Shown here: positions 25,519 to 35,269 of the stretch, piece after piece
Numbering within the stretch: the stretch's first letter is position 1
Layout of the letters: each line of letters starts with the position of its first letter
DNA from: Flavobacterium psychrolimnae
GTDB taxonomy: Bacteria > Bacteroidota > Bacteroidia > Flavobacteriales > Flavobacteriaceae
Assembly: GCF_003312425.1 (NCBI RefSeq)
Contig: NZ_QNUX01000016.1
Span: forward strand, 1-64,000
Length of the DNA: 64,000 nt
Direction of reading: 5' to 3'
The notes under the pieces: model-generated
The model's database searches: none
Seen by the model: only the letters and a program-made list of their open reading frames with translations
What the model was told of the DNA's origin: nothing
Translations under genes and position numbers: made by a program

Positions 25519-25531
25519 TAAAAAGTTTAAA

Positions 25532-25576
25532 GTTTCAGGTTTAAGGTTTCATAACTTTAAGCTTTAAACCTGAAAC
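25532..25576. repeat. Inverted-repeat spacer between fbaA and accD
   Basis: GTTTCAGGTTTAA (25532-25544) is perfectly complementary to TTAAACCTGAAAC (25564-25576) across a 19-base loop that itself contains AACTTTAAGC. The segment is built from AAGTTTMAGG-like units. No T-tract follows, so the accD gene can be read through. Confidence 0.65.
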
Positions 25577-25592
25577 AACAAAAACAATAAAT

Positions 25593-26447
25593 ATGGCTTG
25601 GTTTAAAAGAAAAGAAAAAGGGATTACTACTGCTACCGAAGACAAAATGGATATTCCAAAAGGACTTTGGTACAAATCTCCAACTGGAAAAATTATTGAT
25701 GCCGATGAACTAGCTCGTAACTTATTTGTAAGTCCCGAGGATGGTTTTCATGTTAGAATAGGAAGTGCTGAATATTTTCAAATCTTATTTGACAACAATG
25801 AGTTTGTTGAATTAGACAAGAATATGACTTCTAAAGATCCTTTGCATTTTGTGGATACAAAAAAATATGCGGACCGTTTGAAAGACGTTATGGATAAAAC
25901 TAAACTTAAGGATGCAGTGCGCACTGGAGTTGGAAAATCCAAAGGAAAAGAAGTGGTTATTTGCTGTATGGATTTCGCCTTCATTGGTGGTTCTATGGGT
26001 GCAGTTGTAGGAGAAAAAATTGCAAGAGGAATTGATCACGCTATCAAAAACAGAATGCCTTTCATAATGATTTCTAAATCAGGTGGAGCACGAATGATGG
26101 AAGCGGCTTATTCTTTAATGCAATTAGCAAAAACATCTGTAAAACTCGCTCAACTTGCCGAAGCAAAACTTCCGTACATTTCATTGTGTACAGACCCAAC
26201 AACCGGAGGAACAACTGCTTCTTACGCAATGCTGGGTGACATCAACATTTCTGAACCAGGCGCATTAATAGGATTTGCAGGACCAAGAGTTGTAAGAGAC
26301 ACGACAGGTAAAGATTTACCGGAAGGTTTTCAAACCGCAGAGTTTCTGCTTGAACATGGTTTCTTAGACTTTATTGCACCAAGAAAAGAATTGAAAGACA
26401 AGATTAACTTGTATATCGATTTGATCCAAAATAACACTATTAGATAA
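25593..26447 (+). CDS. accD: Acetyl-CoA carboxylase carboxyltransferase, beta subunit
   Basis: The 284-residue protein transfers carboxyl from biotin to acetyl-CoA with AccA, making malonyl-CoA for fatty acids. The crotonase-like core includes [19 protein letters not shown] (about 129-147), [18 protein letters not shown] (about 162-179) and [17 protein letters not shown] (about 203-219). The N-terminal segment [12 protein letters not shown] has Ser, Gly and other residues where the four zinc-finger cysteines of E. coli AccD occur; only three cysteines exist in the whole protein and none form CxxC pairs. The zinc ribbon therefore seems lost, which may be normal in this group. Two hairpin terminators follow. 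Confidence 0.94.
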   Translation: MAWFKRKEKGITTATEDKMDIPKGLWYKSPTGKIIDADELARNLFVSPEDGFHVRIGSAEYFQILFDNNEFVELDKNMTSKDPLHFVDTKKYADRLKDVMDKTKLKDAVRTGVGKSKGKEVVICCMDFAFIGGSMGAVVGEKIARGIDHAIKNRMPFIMISKSGGARMMEAAYSLMQLAKTSVKLAQLAEAKLPYISLCTDPTTGGTTASYAMLGDINISEPGALIGFAGPRVVRDTTGKDLPEGFQTAEFLLEHGFLDFIAPRKELKDKINLYIDLIQNNTIR

Positions 26448-26450
26448 ATG

Positions 26451-26479
26451 AATATCCCGAGCAATCGCGATATTTTTTT
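26451..26479 (+). terminator. Weak terminator after accD
   Basis: AATATC (26451-26456) pairs with GATATT (26469-26474) and is followed by seven T residues. The stem is short, so the stronger hairpin at 26497 may do most of the work. Confidence 0.55.
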
Positions 26480-26496
26480 ATACATTAATACAAACT

Positions 26497-26531
26497 AAAA
26501 GCAGCTTCCAAAAATTCTGGAAGCTGCTTTT
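26497..26531. terminator. Bidirectional terminator between accD and permease gene
   Basis: AAAAGCAGCTTCCA (26497-26510) pairs perfectly with TGGAAGCTGCTTTT (26518-26531), with TTT continuing after. It stands between converging accD and the ABC permease gene ending at 26603. Confidence 0.85.
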
Positions 26532-26602
26532 TTATATAGTATTTTTAAATTAGTAACTTAGAATGCAATTCAAATTAAAATTACAATTAGAATAGTACAC
26601 CT

Positions 26603-27853
26603 TTACATTCCTGTTCTAATTGCTTCGACAGGATCTAATTTAGACGCTGAAATGGCCGGAAGAATTCCTGAAATTACACCTACAACAATTGACAATCCGG
26701 AGCCAATCAAAATATTCCAAAAACTCAAAACGAATTCAAAATCCAGCACACTAGTTAAAAGCAGGGATAACAACCAAACTATCAGTAAACCAATTGCCCC
26801 GCCAATAACACATAAAATAATAGCTTCAAATAGAAATTGAAAAAGGATAAATCTATTTTTGGCTCCTAATGATTTTTGAATCCCAATCAAATTGGTACGC
26901 TCTTTTACAGAAACAAACATGATATTAGCTACTCCAAATCCTCCAACTAAGAACGAAAAGACACTAATCAAAATTCCACCTCCACGCATGGCGCTAATAA
27001 TTCCATCTAATAAATCTGTAAATCCCGAAAGTACATTAATGAAAAAATTATCAATTTCATCTATTTTCATCCCGCGATAATTTCTTAGTTTCTGGGCAAG
27101 TTCCGCTTTAAAAGCATCCATATCAACTCCTTTGTCAGGCTTTACAAGGATTACCGGCGTCAACGCATCATTATTATCACCGTACAACCTTCTTAAAAAA
27201 TTCACTGGAATGAAAGCTGATGTATCATTACTATCCCCAAACATTCCTTCTCCTTGCTTTTTCAACATTCCAATAACTGTGAAACGCTGTCCGTAAAGAC
27301 GAATGTTTTTTCCAATTGGTTCACTTTCACCAAAAAGACTTTTAGCAATATCAAAGCCAAGAACAATAACCGGAGCACCGGAATTAGATTCAGATTCATT
27401 ATAAAATCTTCCTTTTTCAAACTCAAGACCTTGGATTTCTATGAATTCATGTGATACCGGAACGATATTCACATCACTTACGGATTCCGATTCGAATTTT
27501 AGAACCTCTCTACCCACAAAAAACTGATACGCCATCTGGTCTAAATCGTTCATAGAACTTTTCAGATACTCGTATTCATCGTATTTAACATCCGGAAATT
27601 GCTCTCTTTTCCATTGCGGAATTTCGGATGGACCAAAAGAAAAGCGCATCAAATAAATGGTATTTTTATCCAGACTACTCAAATCCTTTTTAATTTTTTT
27701 GTCCAAAGAATCTACGGCAGCCAGAACTGCAATAATCGAAAAAATACCTATCGTCACTCCTAACAAAGAAAGCAAGGTTCTTAATTTATTATTTCGCAAC
27801 GCATTCATTGCAAACCCAAAACTCTCTTTTAATAATCGAAGATAAACTAACAT
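26603..27853 (-). CDS. MacB-like ABC transporter permease
   Basis: The 416-residue protein has a MacB/FtsX layout: one N-terminal helix (about 20-45, LRTLLSLLGVTIGIFSIIAVLAA in part), a large extracytoplasmic MacB_PCD domain (about 50-270) and three C-terminal helices (about 285-400), ending KLDPVEAIRTGM, a typical family terminus. Such permeases work with a separate ATPase and often an adaptor protein to move peptides, lipoproteins or drugs. No ATPase gene is adjacent here. The ATG at 27853 (MLVYLRLLKES) is chosen over the upstream one at 27895, which lacks support. Confidence 0.88.
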   Translation of the reverse strand: MLVYLRLLKESFGFAMNALRNNKLRTLLSLLGVTIGIFSIIAVLAAVDSLDKKIKKDLSSLDKNTIYLMRFSFGPSEIPQWKREQFPDVKYDEYEYLKSSMNDLDQMAYQFFVGREVLKFESESVSDVNIVPVSHEFIEIQGLEFEKGRFYNESESNSGAPVIVLGFDIAKSLFGESEPIGKNIRLYGQRFTVIGMLKKQGEGMFGDSNDTSAFIPVNFLRRLYGDNNDALTPVILVKPDKGVDMDAFKAELAQKLRNYRGMKIDEIDNFFINVLSGFTDLLDGIISAMRGGGILISVFSFLVGGFGVANIMFVSVKERTNLIGIQKSLGAKNRFILFQFLFEAIILCVIGGAIGLLIVWLLSLLLTSVLDFEFVLSFWNILIGSGLSIVVGVISGILPAISASKLDPVEAIRTGM

Positions 27854-28016
27854 ATAATCTATTTGTTTAAGTAAAAATCTATAAATAATATTCAAAAACC
27901 TAATGAAAAATCATTTCGTTCCAGCGATGCGCCATTATTTTATGCCTGTCGTTGAAATAGCATTAAAAATTATAATTATCTCAATTTCAAATGGCTTAAT
28001 TTTAACATTAAAAAAC

Positions 28017-28024
28017 TATTTTTG
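28017..28024 (+). promoter_or_regulatory. Promoter -7 element of purH
   Basis: TATTTTTG matches TAnnTTTG, 23 bp before the purH ATG. No purine-repressor-like palindrome is evident nearby. Confidence 0.55.
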
Positions 28025-28047
28025 CACTTTATAACTATAACTACATA

Positions 28048-29574
28048 ATGAGCACAACTAAAACAATTCAATCTGCATTAATCTCCGTCTTTTCTAAAGA
28101 AGGATTGGAACCTATAGTAAGACAACTAAACAGTCAAAATGTTACACTTTATTCTACAGGTGGAACAGAGGATTTCATAAAAAACTTAGGAATTCCTGTA
28201 ATACCCGTTGAAGATGTGACTTCTTACCCATCTATTTTGGGTGGAAGAGTAAAAACATTGCACCCAAAAGTTTTTGGCGGAATACTAAATCGTCAGGATA
28301 ATGAAAGTGATGTTCAGCAAATGATCGAATTCAATATACCACAAATTGACTTGGTAATTGTTGACTTATATCCTTTTGAAAAAACGGTAGCTTCAGGAGC
28401 AAGTGAAGCCGATATCATTGAAAAAATAGATATTGGTGGTATTTCACTAATTCGTGCTGCTGCAAAAAACTTCAAGGATACTGTAATTGTGGCTTCGGTT
28501 GATCAATACAGTTTACTTTTGGATTTAATTACAGAACAAAACGGTGCGACTACATTAGAAGACAGAAAGTTATTAGCTACCAAAGCATTTCATGTTTCTT
28601 CTCATTATGACACCGCAATTTTTAATTATTTCAACACTGACGAAACCATTTACAAAGAAAGTATTGCAAATGGACAAGTTTTGAGATACGGAGAAAACCC
28701 ACATCAAAAAGGATTTTTCTTTGGTGATTTTGATGCCATGTTCAACAAAGTTCACGGAAAAGAATTATCATATAACAATTTATTAGATGTAGATGCTGCT
28801 GTAAATTTGATTAATGAATTCAAGAATGACGGACCTACATTTGCTATATTAAAACACAACAATGCCTGTGGTTTAGCTACAAGAACTACAATTAATGAAG
28901 CATACTTAGCAGCATTAGCGTGTGATCCAACTTCAGCTTTTGGTGGTGTTTTAATTTCCAATACTAAAATTGATGTAGCAACTGCTACTGAAATAAACAA
29001 ATTGTTTTGCGAAGTTGTAATTGCTCCGGAATATGATGTTGAAGCTACCGCGATTTTACAAGAAAAGAAAAACCGAATTATATTAGTGCAAAATGAGGTT
29101 GCTTTGCCACAAAAACAAGTAAGAACGTGCTTAAACGGAATCTTAGTTCAGGAAAGAAACAACATCACTGACAATAAAGAAGCGTTAAGAACCGTTACTA
29201 TAACTACACCTTCAGAACAAGAGATTCAAGATTTAATATTTGCTTCAAAAATTTGTAAAAACACCAAATCGAACACGATTGTTTTTGCAAAAAACGGTAC
29301 ACTTATTGCTTCAGGTACTGGACAAACATCAAGAGTTGACGCCTTGCTTCAAGCTATTGAAAAAGCTAAAAATTTCGGATTTGATTTGCACGGAGCCTCA
29401 ATGGCAAGTGATGCTTTTTTCCCTTTCCCTGATTGTGTAGAAATAGCTAAAAACGCAGGAATAACAGCGGTAATTCAACCAGGTGGATCTATTAAAGACG
29501 AATTAAGCATCAACTATTGCAATGAAAATAAAGTTGCAATGGTATTTACGGGAACGCGTCATTTTAAACATTAA
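28048..29574 (+). CDS. purH: Bifunctional AICAR transformylase / IMP cyclohydrolase
   Basis: The 508-residue protein catalyses the last two steps of IMP synthesis. The N-terminal MGS-like cyclohydrolase domain (about 1-150) contains YSTGGTEDF and GGRVKTLHPKVFGGIL; the AICAR transformylase domain (about 150-508) has ENPHQKGFFFG, LKHNNACGLA and the C-terminal VIQPGGSIKD. It is full length. mreB follows after 54 bp with its own promoter. No other purine gene is in the window. Confidence 0.96.
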   Translation: MSTTKTIQSALISVFSKEGLEPIVRQLNSQNVTLYSTGGTEDFIKNLGIPVIPVEDVTSYPSILGGRVKTLHPKVFGGILNRQDNESDVQQMIEFNIPQIDLVIVDLYPFEKTVASGASEADIIEKIDIGGISLIRAAAKNFKDTVIVASVDQYSLLLDLITEQNGATTLEDRKLLATKAFHVSSHYDTAIFNYFNTDETIYKESIANGQVLRYGENPHQKGFFFGDFDAMFNKVHGKELSYNNLLDVDAAVNLINEFKNDGPTFAILKHNNACGLATRTTINEAYLAALACDPTSAFGGVLISNTKIDVATATEINKLFCEVVIAPEYDVEATAILQEKKNRIILVQNEVALPQKQVRTCLNGILVQERNNITDNKEALRTVTITTPSEQEIQDLIFASKICKNTKSNTIVFAKNGTLIASGTGQTSRVDALLQAIEKAKNFGFDLHGASMASDAFFPFPDCVEIAKNAGITAVIQPGGSIKDELSINYCNENKVAMVFTGTRHFKH

Positions 29575-29580
29575 TTTGTT

Positions 29581-29588
29581 TAACTTTG
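29581..29588 (+). promoter_or_regulatory. Promoter -7 element of the mre operon
   Basis: TAACTTTG fits TAnnTTTG and lies 40 bp upstream of mreB and 6 bp after the purH stop. Confidence 0.6.
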
Positions 29589-29628
29589 CTCGTTTCAAAT
29601 TTATAACATTTTAACCCTTAAAAAACTT

Positions 29629-30657
29629 ATGGGATTTTTTGATTTCATGACCGAGGATATTGCGATAGACCTTGGTACCGCTAATACTTTAATCATACAT
29701 AATGATAAAGTAGTAATTGACAGCCCTTCAATAGTTGCCCGCGATAGAATATCGGGCAAAATCATTGCTGTAGGTAAAGAAGCCAGCATGATGCAGGGTA
29801 AGACACATGAAAACATTAAGACGATTAGACCTTTGAAGGATGGTGTAATTGCTGATTTTGATGCTTCCGAAAAAATGATAAGCTTATTCATAAAAAGCAT
29901 TCCAGCATTAAAGAAAAGAATGTTTACTCCCGCACTAAGAATGGTGGTTTGTATTCCTTCTGGAATTACCGAAGTGGAAATGAGAGCGGTAAAAGAATCA
30001 TGCGAAAGAGTTAATGGTAAAGAAGTTTATTTGATACACGAACCTATGGCTGCGGCAATAGGTATTGGAATTGACATCATGCAACCTAAAGGAAATATGA
30101 TTGTTGATATTGGTGGTGGAACAACTGAAATCGCAGTAATTGCATTAGGTGGGATTGTATGTGACAAGTCAGTAAAAATTGCTGGTGATGTATTTACAAA
30201 TGACATAGTGTATTACATGCGTACCCAACACAATCTTTTTGTTGGAGAAACTACCGCTGAAAAAATAAAAATTCAAATTGGTGCTGCTATTGAAGATTTA
30301 GAAACTCCGCCTGAAGACATGTCCGTTCAAGGTAGAGATTTATTGACTGGTAAACCAAAACAAGTTGAAGTTTCGTACCGAGAAATTGCAAAAGCATTAG
30401 ACAAATCGATACAACGTATTGAAGATGCAGTAATGGAAACTTTATCTCAAACACCTCCAGAATTAGCTGCTGATATTTACAATACAGGTATTTATCTTGC
30501 TGGTGGAGGATCAATGTTAAGAGGTCTTGATAAAAGAATTTCGCAAAAAACAGATTTACCTGTTTACATTGCCGAAGATCCATTAAGAGCTGTTGTCAGA
30601 GGAACCGGTATGGCACTAAAAAACATCGTGAAATTTAAAAGTATCCTCATAAAATAA
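29629..30657 (+). CDS. mreB: Rod-shape-determining actin homologue MreB
   Basis: The 342-residue actin-like ATPase organises lateral cell-wall synthesis. Phosphate-binding motifs are DLGTANTLI (about 13-21) and VDIGGGTTEIAVIALGG (about 161-177), and the adenosine motif is LAGGGSMLRG (about 288-297). A short amphipathic membrane-binding N-terminus (MGFFDFM) is present. It is first in a five-gene rod operon; a 98-bp gap with an inverted repeat separates it from mreC, which may allow MreB to be made in excess. Confidence 0.97.
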   Translation: MGFFDFMTEDIAIDLGTANTLIIHNDKVVIDSPSIVARDRISGKIIAVGKEASMMQGKTHENIKTIRPLKDGVIADFDASEKMISLFIKSIPALKKRMFTPALRMVVCIPSGITEVEMRAVKESCERVNGKEVYLIHEPMAAAIGIGIDIMQPKGNMIVDIGGGTTEIAVIALGGIVCDKSVKIAGDVFTNDIVYYMRTQHNLFVGETTAEKIKIQIGAAIEDLETPPEDMSVQGRDLLTGKPKQVEVSYREIAKALDKSIQRIEDAVMETLSQTPPELAADIYNTGIYLAGGGSMLRGLDKRISQKTDLPVYIAEDPLRAVVRGTGMALKNIVKFKSILIK

Positions 30658-30667
30658 CAAAAAATAG

Positions 30668-30718
30668 ATTCTAAATTCCAACTTCACTACGATTTGTCAG
30701 TACAATGGAATTTAGAAT
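30668..30718. repeat. Inverted-repeat spacer between mreB and mreC
   Basis: ATTCTAAATTCCA (30668-30680) and TGGAATTTAGAAT (30706-30718) are perfectly complementary over 13 bases around a 25-base loop. AATTTGATTTTTGATTT follows, giving only a broken T-tract. It is in the largest gap of the rod operon. Confidence 0.65.
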
Positions 30719-30755
30719 TTGATTTTTGATTTATTTAAATATTTAACTTTAAACA

Positions 30756-31580
30756 ATGCAGCAAATATTTAATTTTATTTTTAAAAACAGTAACAGAATA
30801 CTGTTTTTGCTGCTTTTGGGTATATCGTTAGCACTTACGATTCAGTCCCATTCCTTCCATAGAAGCAAAATTATAAGTTCTGCAAACTTTTTAAGCGGCG
30901 GTGTTTATGAAAGAGTAAACAACCTACATGAATATTTGAATTTAAAAACTCAAAATGAAGCGCTTGCACTCGAAAATGCAAAACTAAAAAGTCTCTTGTT
31001 CAATCGAAAAGACACAACAGTTGTTAAAAAATTAGACAGTCTGAAAGGTGTTAAACCTGAGGATATAGTTGTTTCTAAAGTAATCCACAACTCCTATAAC
31101 GTGTATGAAAATTATCTGACATTAAATTCAGGTGAAATAGACGGTGTAAAACCTGATATGGGAGTAATAAACGATTTAGGTATCGTAGGAATTATTGAAA
31201 ACACTTCTCCAAAATATTCGACAGTAATCAGTATTTTGAATAAAAGAACACAAATTAATGCTAAAATTAAAAAGTCAAACCATTTTGGTTCGCTAAACTG
31301 GAACGGTAAGAGTACTGGATATGTTCAATTGACAGATTTACCACGATTAGCATTAATAAAGATTGGAGATACTATTGTTACCGGAGGACAGTCGGTTATT
31401 TTTCCAGAAAACATCAACATTGGAACAATAGCAAAAATCTACAGAGACAAACAAACCAATTTTTATACTTTAGATGTTAGACTGTTTAACGACATGACCA
31501 ATTTAGGCCATGTGTACATCATAAAAAGGAAAGATCGTGAAGAAATCATTAATCTAGAAAAAAGAGAAAAGGATGAATAG
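30756..31580 (+). CDS. mreC: Rod-shape-determining protein MreC
   Basis: The 274-residue protein has a short cytoplasmic N-terminus, one transmembrane helix (about 11-28), a coiled coil (about 50-95, with YLNLKTQNEALALENAKLKS) and a periplasmic beta domain (about 100-265) that contacts MreD and PBP2. The ITENTSPKYSTVISI-like region around residues 150-165 is typical. The last 8 bases overlap the mreD start, so the genes are translationally coupled. Confidence 0.94.
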   Translation: MQQIFNFIFKNSNRILFLLLLGISLALTIQSHSFHRSKIISSANFLSGGVYERVNNLHEYLNLKTQNEALALENAKLKSLLFNRKDTTVVKKLDSLKGVKPEDIVVSKVIHNSYNVYENYLTLNSGEIDGVKPDMGVINDLGIVGIIENTSPKYSTVISILNKRTQINAKIKKSNHFGSLNWNGKSTGYVQLTDLPRLALIKIGDTIVTGGQSVIFPENINIGTIAKIYRDKQTNFYTLDVRLFNDMTNLGHVYIIKRKDREEIINLEKREKDE

Positions 31581-32079
31581 CACCTTGTTAGTCAATATTT
31601 TCCGATTTATTCTGCTATTGGCAATTCAGATCATCATATTCAACAATATGAATTTTTTGGGTTACATCAGCCCATTTCCATATATCTTATTCATTATCCT
31701 TTACCCGGTAAATGGCAACAAATCTGGCTTAGTGGCTGCCAGTTTTTTACTTGGAATCATCATGGATTTATTTAGTAATTCTGGAGGAACGCACGCTACG
31801 GCTTGTTTAGTTTTAGCCTATTTCAGACCTTCCATTTTTAAATTTGCATTTGGTTTAAGTTACGAATATCAAACCATAAAATTGAATGATGTCCTGACAC
31901 CACAGCGATTTTCTTTTATATTATTGTCGGTTGTAATTCATCACTTCACTTTATTTTTATTGGAGGCATTCCAATTGAGTTTTATATTAGACACCCTAAT
32001 AACAACATTATTAAGTACAGTATTTACGATCATTATTTGCATTATCATAATATACCTTATTAAGCCAAACAAACGATGA
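31573..32079 (+). CDS. mreD: Rod-shape-determining protein MreD
   Basis: The 168-residue integral membrane protein has about five hydrophobic helices and belongs to the MreD family by position and pattern. It anchors the MreBCD-PBP2-RodA elongation complex. It overlaps mreC by 8 bases and mrdA by 4 (ATGA), so all three are co-translated. Confidence 0.9.
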   Translation: MNSTLLVNIFRFILLLAIQIIIFNNMNFLGYISPFPYILFIILYPVNGNKSGLVAASFLLGIIMDLFSNSGGTHATACLVLAYFRPSIFKFAFGLSYEYQTIKLNDVLTPQRFSFILLSVVIHHFTLFLLEAFQLSFILDTLITTLLSTVFTIIICIIIIYLIKPNKR

Positions 32080-34028
32080 GAAAAGTCTTGTTGCCTTCCT
32101 TAATCATTCTTGCTACTACTTTACTTGTAATGCGAATATTTTATTTGCAGGTTGTTGACGATACTTTAAAGTTAAAATCTGAAAATAATGCCATTAAAAA
32201 AAAATACGAATATCCTGAAAGAGGCTACATCTATGACCGCAAAGGAAAGTTATTAGTTGCTAATCAAGCCTCTTATGACATTATGGTAGTACCGAGAGAA
32301 GTTAAAGGGACAGATACTTTAGAGTTTTGCCAATTATTGAATATCACCAAAGAAGATTTTATAAAAAAAATTGAAAAGGCTAAAGTTTACAGTCCTAGAT
32401 TACCGTCTGTTTTCTTATCGCAGTTAAACAAAAGTGAATTTGCTGCTTTTCAAGAAAAAATACGAAAATACGAAGGCTTTTATTTTCAAAAGCGCTCACT
32501 TCGTGATTATGAAGTGGCTTTTGGCGCAAATATTTTTGGATTCATCACTCAGGTCAATGAAAAATTAGTCGCTAAAAATCCATATTACAATAGTGGTGAT
32601 TTGATTGGCCAACAAGGAGTTGAACAAAGCTACGAGGATATTTTACGAGGTGTAAAGGGCGTAAAATATTTTCAGAAAGACAAATACAACCGTGAAATTG
32701 GTTCGTATAAAGACGGAAAATACGATACTATTGCCGTTCAAGGAGAAGACATAAATCTTACTATCGACGCCGAAATTCAAAAATACGGCGAAGAGTTAAT
32801 GATTAATAAAAGAGGAGGAATTGTCGCAATTGAACCAAGAACAGGTGAGATTTTAGCATTGGTTACAGCACCTTCCTACGACCCTGGAATATTAGTAGGG
32901 AGACAACGTTCTAAAAACTACACTGCATTATACCATGATTCTATTGCAAAACCACTTTACGATAGAGGATTATTAGCAGAATATCCTCCCGGTTCACCTT
33001 TCAAAATTTTAACAGGACTTGTTGCCCTTCAAGAAGGTGTAATTGATGAAAACACAACTGTGTTTTGTAATCGCGGTTTCAGTTATGCCAGAGGACGTTT
33101 TATGGGATGTCACTGTCATGGTGGCGCACTTCAATTACACAGAGGAATATTTGAGTCTTGTAATTCCTACTTTGCCACGGCTTACATGCAAACCATTAAT
33201 AAATATGCTAAACCAGCTCAAGCTGTTGATGTGTGGAGTAAACATGTTAAAAGTTTTGGTCTTGGCCAATTTATGGGATATGATTTACCAACTGGTAAAA
33301 GAGGAAATGTACCCGACTCAAAAACATATAAACGAATTTATCCTAACGGTGGCTGGAGAAGCACGACAATTGTTTCAAACTCTATAGGACAAGGAGAAGT
33401 TTTGATGACTCCAATTCAGCTGGCTAACATGATGGCAACTGTTGCGAATGAAGGTTATTACTACACACCTCATATCATCAAAAGAATTGAAGGCCATACG
33501 ATAGACAAAAAATTTACTACCAAACATGAAACCACAATTGATAAAAGGCACTTTAAGCCAATGATCAGTGGCTTGTTTGACGTTTACAATTTAGGAACTG
33601 CGAGATCACTAAAAGTGGAAGGAATCGATATTTGTGGTAAGACAGGAACTGCTGAGAATTTCGCTAAAATTGGCGGAGTACGAGTAAAAATGGAAGATCA
33701 CTCTATATTTGTAGCTTTTGCACCAAAAGACAATCCAAAAATTGCGATAGCTGTTATGGTAGAAAATGGAGGTTACGGAGCAACGATAGCAGGGCCAATT
33801 GCCAGTTTGATGATTGAAAAATACCTCAGACAGAAAATAACTAGACTAGATTTAGAAAAAAGAATACTTGCCACAAGTTTACAAGGTCGATATGCTAAAT
33901 TAGGTGGACTTTCGGAAGCAGTGAAATTACAATTAAGAATTAGTGATTCTCTTCTAAAAAAGAAAACCGTAACTCCAGTTTTGAAAGTAAAAATTGATTC
34001 CACCAAAGAGAAAAAACAAGCTATTTAA
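32076..34028 (+). CDS. mrdA: Penicillin-binding protein 2 (elongation transpeptidase)
   Basis: The 650-residue class B PBP cross-links peptidoglycan during elongation. After an N-terminal transmembrane anchor (about 5-22) comes the dimerisation domain (with ERGYIYDRKGKLL near 48-60) and the transpeptidase domain with SPFK (catalytic Ser near residue 306), SCN (near 359) and KTG (near 522, in CGKTGTAEN). The conserved GLAEYPPGSPFK and SIGQGEVLMTP segments are intact. It overlaps mreD by 4 bases and ends 5 bp before rodA. Confidence 0.96.
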   Translation: MRKVLLPSLIILATTLLVMRIFYLQVVDDTLKLKSENNAIKKKYEYPERGYIYDRKGKLLVANQASYDIMVVPREVKGTDTLEFCQLLNITKEDFIKKIEKAKVYSPRLPSVFLSQLNKSEFAAFQEKIRKYEGFYFQKRSLRDYEVAFGANIFGFITQVNEKLVAKNPYYNSGDLIGQQGVEQSYEDILRGVKGVKYFQKDKYNREIGSYKDGKYDTIAVQGEDINLTIDAEIQKYGEELMINKRGGIVAIEPRTGEILALVTAPSYDPGILVGRQRSKNYTALYHDSIAKPLYDRGLLAEYPPGSPFKILTGLVALQEGVIDENTTVFCNRGFSYARGRFMGCHCHGGALQLHRGIFESCNSYFATAYMQTINKYAKPAQAVDVWSKHVKSFGLGQFMGYDLPTGKRGNVPDSKTYKRIYPNGGWRSTTIVSNSIGQGEVLMTPIQLANMMATVANEGYYYTPHIIKRIEGHTIDKKFTTKHETTIDKRHFKPMISGLFDVYNLGTARSLKVEGIDICGKTGTAENFAKIGGVRVKMEDHSIFVAFAPKDNPKIAIAVMVENGGYGATIAGPIASLMIEKYLRQKITRLDLEKRILATSLQGRYAKLGGLSEAVKLQLRISDSLLKKKTVTPVLKVKIDSTKEKKQAI

Positions 34029-34033
34029 TTCCG

Positions 34034-35269
34034 ATGAAAAACCAAAGTGTATCAAACAACATTGACTGGATAAGCATAATCATTTATGCACTACTGGTTA
34101 TTTTGGGCTGGCTTAACATCTATTCCTCGTCGTTATCTTCTATGGAAGATACTTACGAGAAGCAGTTGATATTCATCGTACTTACCATTCCTTTGATTTT
34201 CATAGTACTTTCAGTAGATGGCAAGTTTTACGAAAAATACGCGAGTATTATTTTTGGGATTTCGTTATTGTCATTGGCAGGATTATTTTTGTTTGGAAAG
34301 ACAATAGCAGGTCAGCGTTGTTGGTATGCGATAGGAAGTTTTACCATTCAACCTTCTGAATTTGCAAAAGCAGCCACAGCATTGGCATTAGCTAAATATT
34401 TAAGTGACACGCAAATTAATCTCAAAGATGTGACCCGTCAATGGCAGGCACTTGCGATAATCATATTACCCGTATTGCTAATTTTACCACAGCCCGATCC
34501 AGGAAGTGCTTTAATTTACAGCATATTTATCATCGTTTTATATCGTGAAGGACTTCCGGCTTGGTATGTATGGACGGGTTTTATAACTATTCTTCTGTTT
34601 GTATTAACATTGATATTAGAACCACAATATGTAATCCTTATCGGCTTATTGGTTCTTTTAATAATTCACTTCAAATCTAGATTAGCCGATAGGAATATCG
34701 TTTTGAGCAGTATTCTTTTCGTGCTTCTTTCAGGATTTGTATTGTCAGTAGACTATGTTTTTGACAATGTATTTAAACAACATCACCGAGACCGTTTTAA
34801 TATACTTTTAGGAAAAACTGTTGACATGAAAGGTATTGGATATAATACGAATCAGTCCGAAATTGCAATTGGCTCTGGAGGTTGGTTAGGAAAGGGATTT
34901 CTGGAAGGCACACAAACTAAAGGTGGTTTTGTACCGGAACAACATACGGATTACATTTTTACTACTGTCGGCGAGGAATGGGGATTTGCGGGTTCTTTAG
35001 TTGTAATAGGACTTTTTACAGGTTTGTTTCTTAGAATAATATACTTAGCAGAGAGACAAAAAACAAAGTTCAGCAGAGTCTACGGTTATTGTGTTGCCGG
35101 AATTTTATTCACACACTTCTTTGTAAATATTGCTATGGTTGTTGGTATTTTTCCAACAATTGGTGTTCCGCTACCCTTCTTTTCATACGGAGGTTCCGGA
35201 CTTTGGGGCTTTACTATATTGTTGTTCATATTCATAAAAATGGATGCAAACAAAGTAAACGAATGGTAA
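34034..35269 (+). CDS. rodA: Rod-shape-determining glycosyltransferase RodA
   Basis: The 411-residue SEDS protein polymerises lipid II with PBP2. It has about ten transmembrane helices, the QRCWYAIGSFTIQPSEFAK segment (about 95-113), the large periplasmic loop with the conserved AIGSGGWLGKGFLEGTQT (about 277-294) and VPEQHTDYIFTTVGEEWGF (about 300-318), and ends with a GGSGL-containing helix. It closes the mre operon. No terminator is adjacent; the 364-bp gap that follows holds a large imperfect stem-loop. Confidence 0.95.
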   Translation: MKNQSVSNNIDWISIIIYALLVILGWLNIYSSSLSSMEDTYEKQLIFIVLTIPLIFIVLSVDGKFYEKYASIIFGISLLSLAGLFLFGKTIAGQRCWYAIGSFTIQPSEFAKAATALALAKYLSDTQINLKDVTRQWQALAIIILPVLLILPQPDPGSALIYSIFIIVLYREGLPAWYVWTGFITILLFVLTLILEPQYVILIGLLVLLIIHFKSRLADRNIVLSSILFVLLSGFVLSVDYVFDNVFKQHHRDRFNILLGKTVDMKGIGYNTNQSEIAIGSGGWLGKGFLEGTQTKGGFVPEQHTDYIFTTVGEEWGFAGSLVVIGLFTGLFLRIIYLAERQKTKFSRVYGYCVAGILFTHFFVNIAMVVGIFPTIGVPLPFFSYGGSGLWGFTILLFIFIKMDANKVNEW

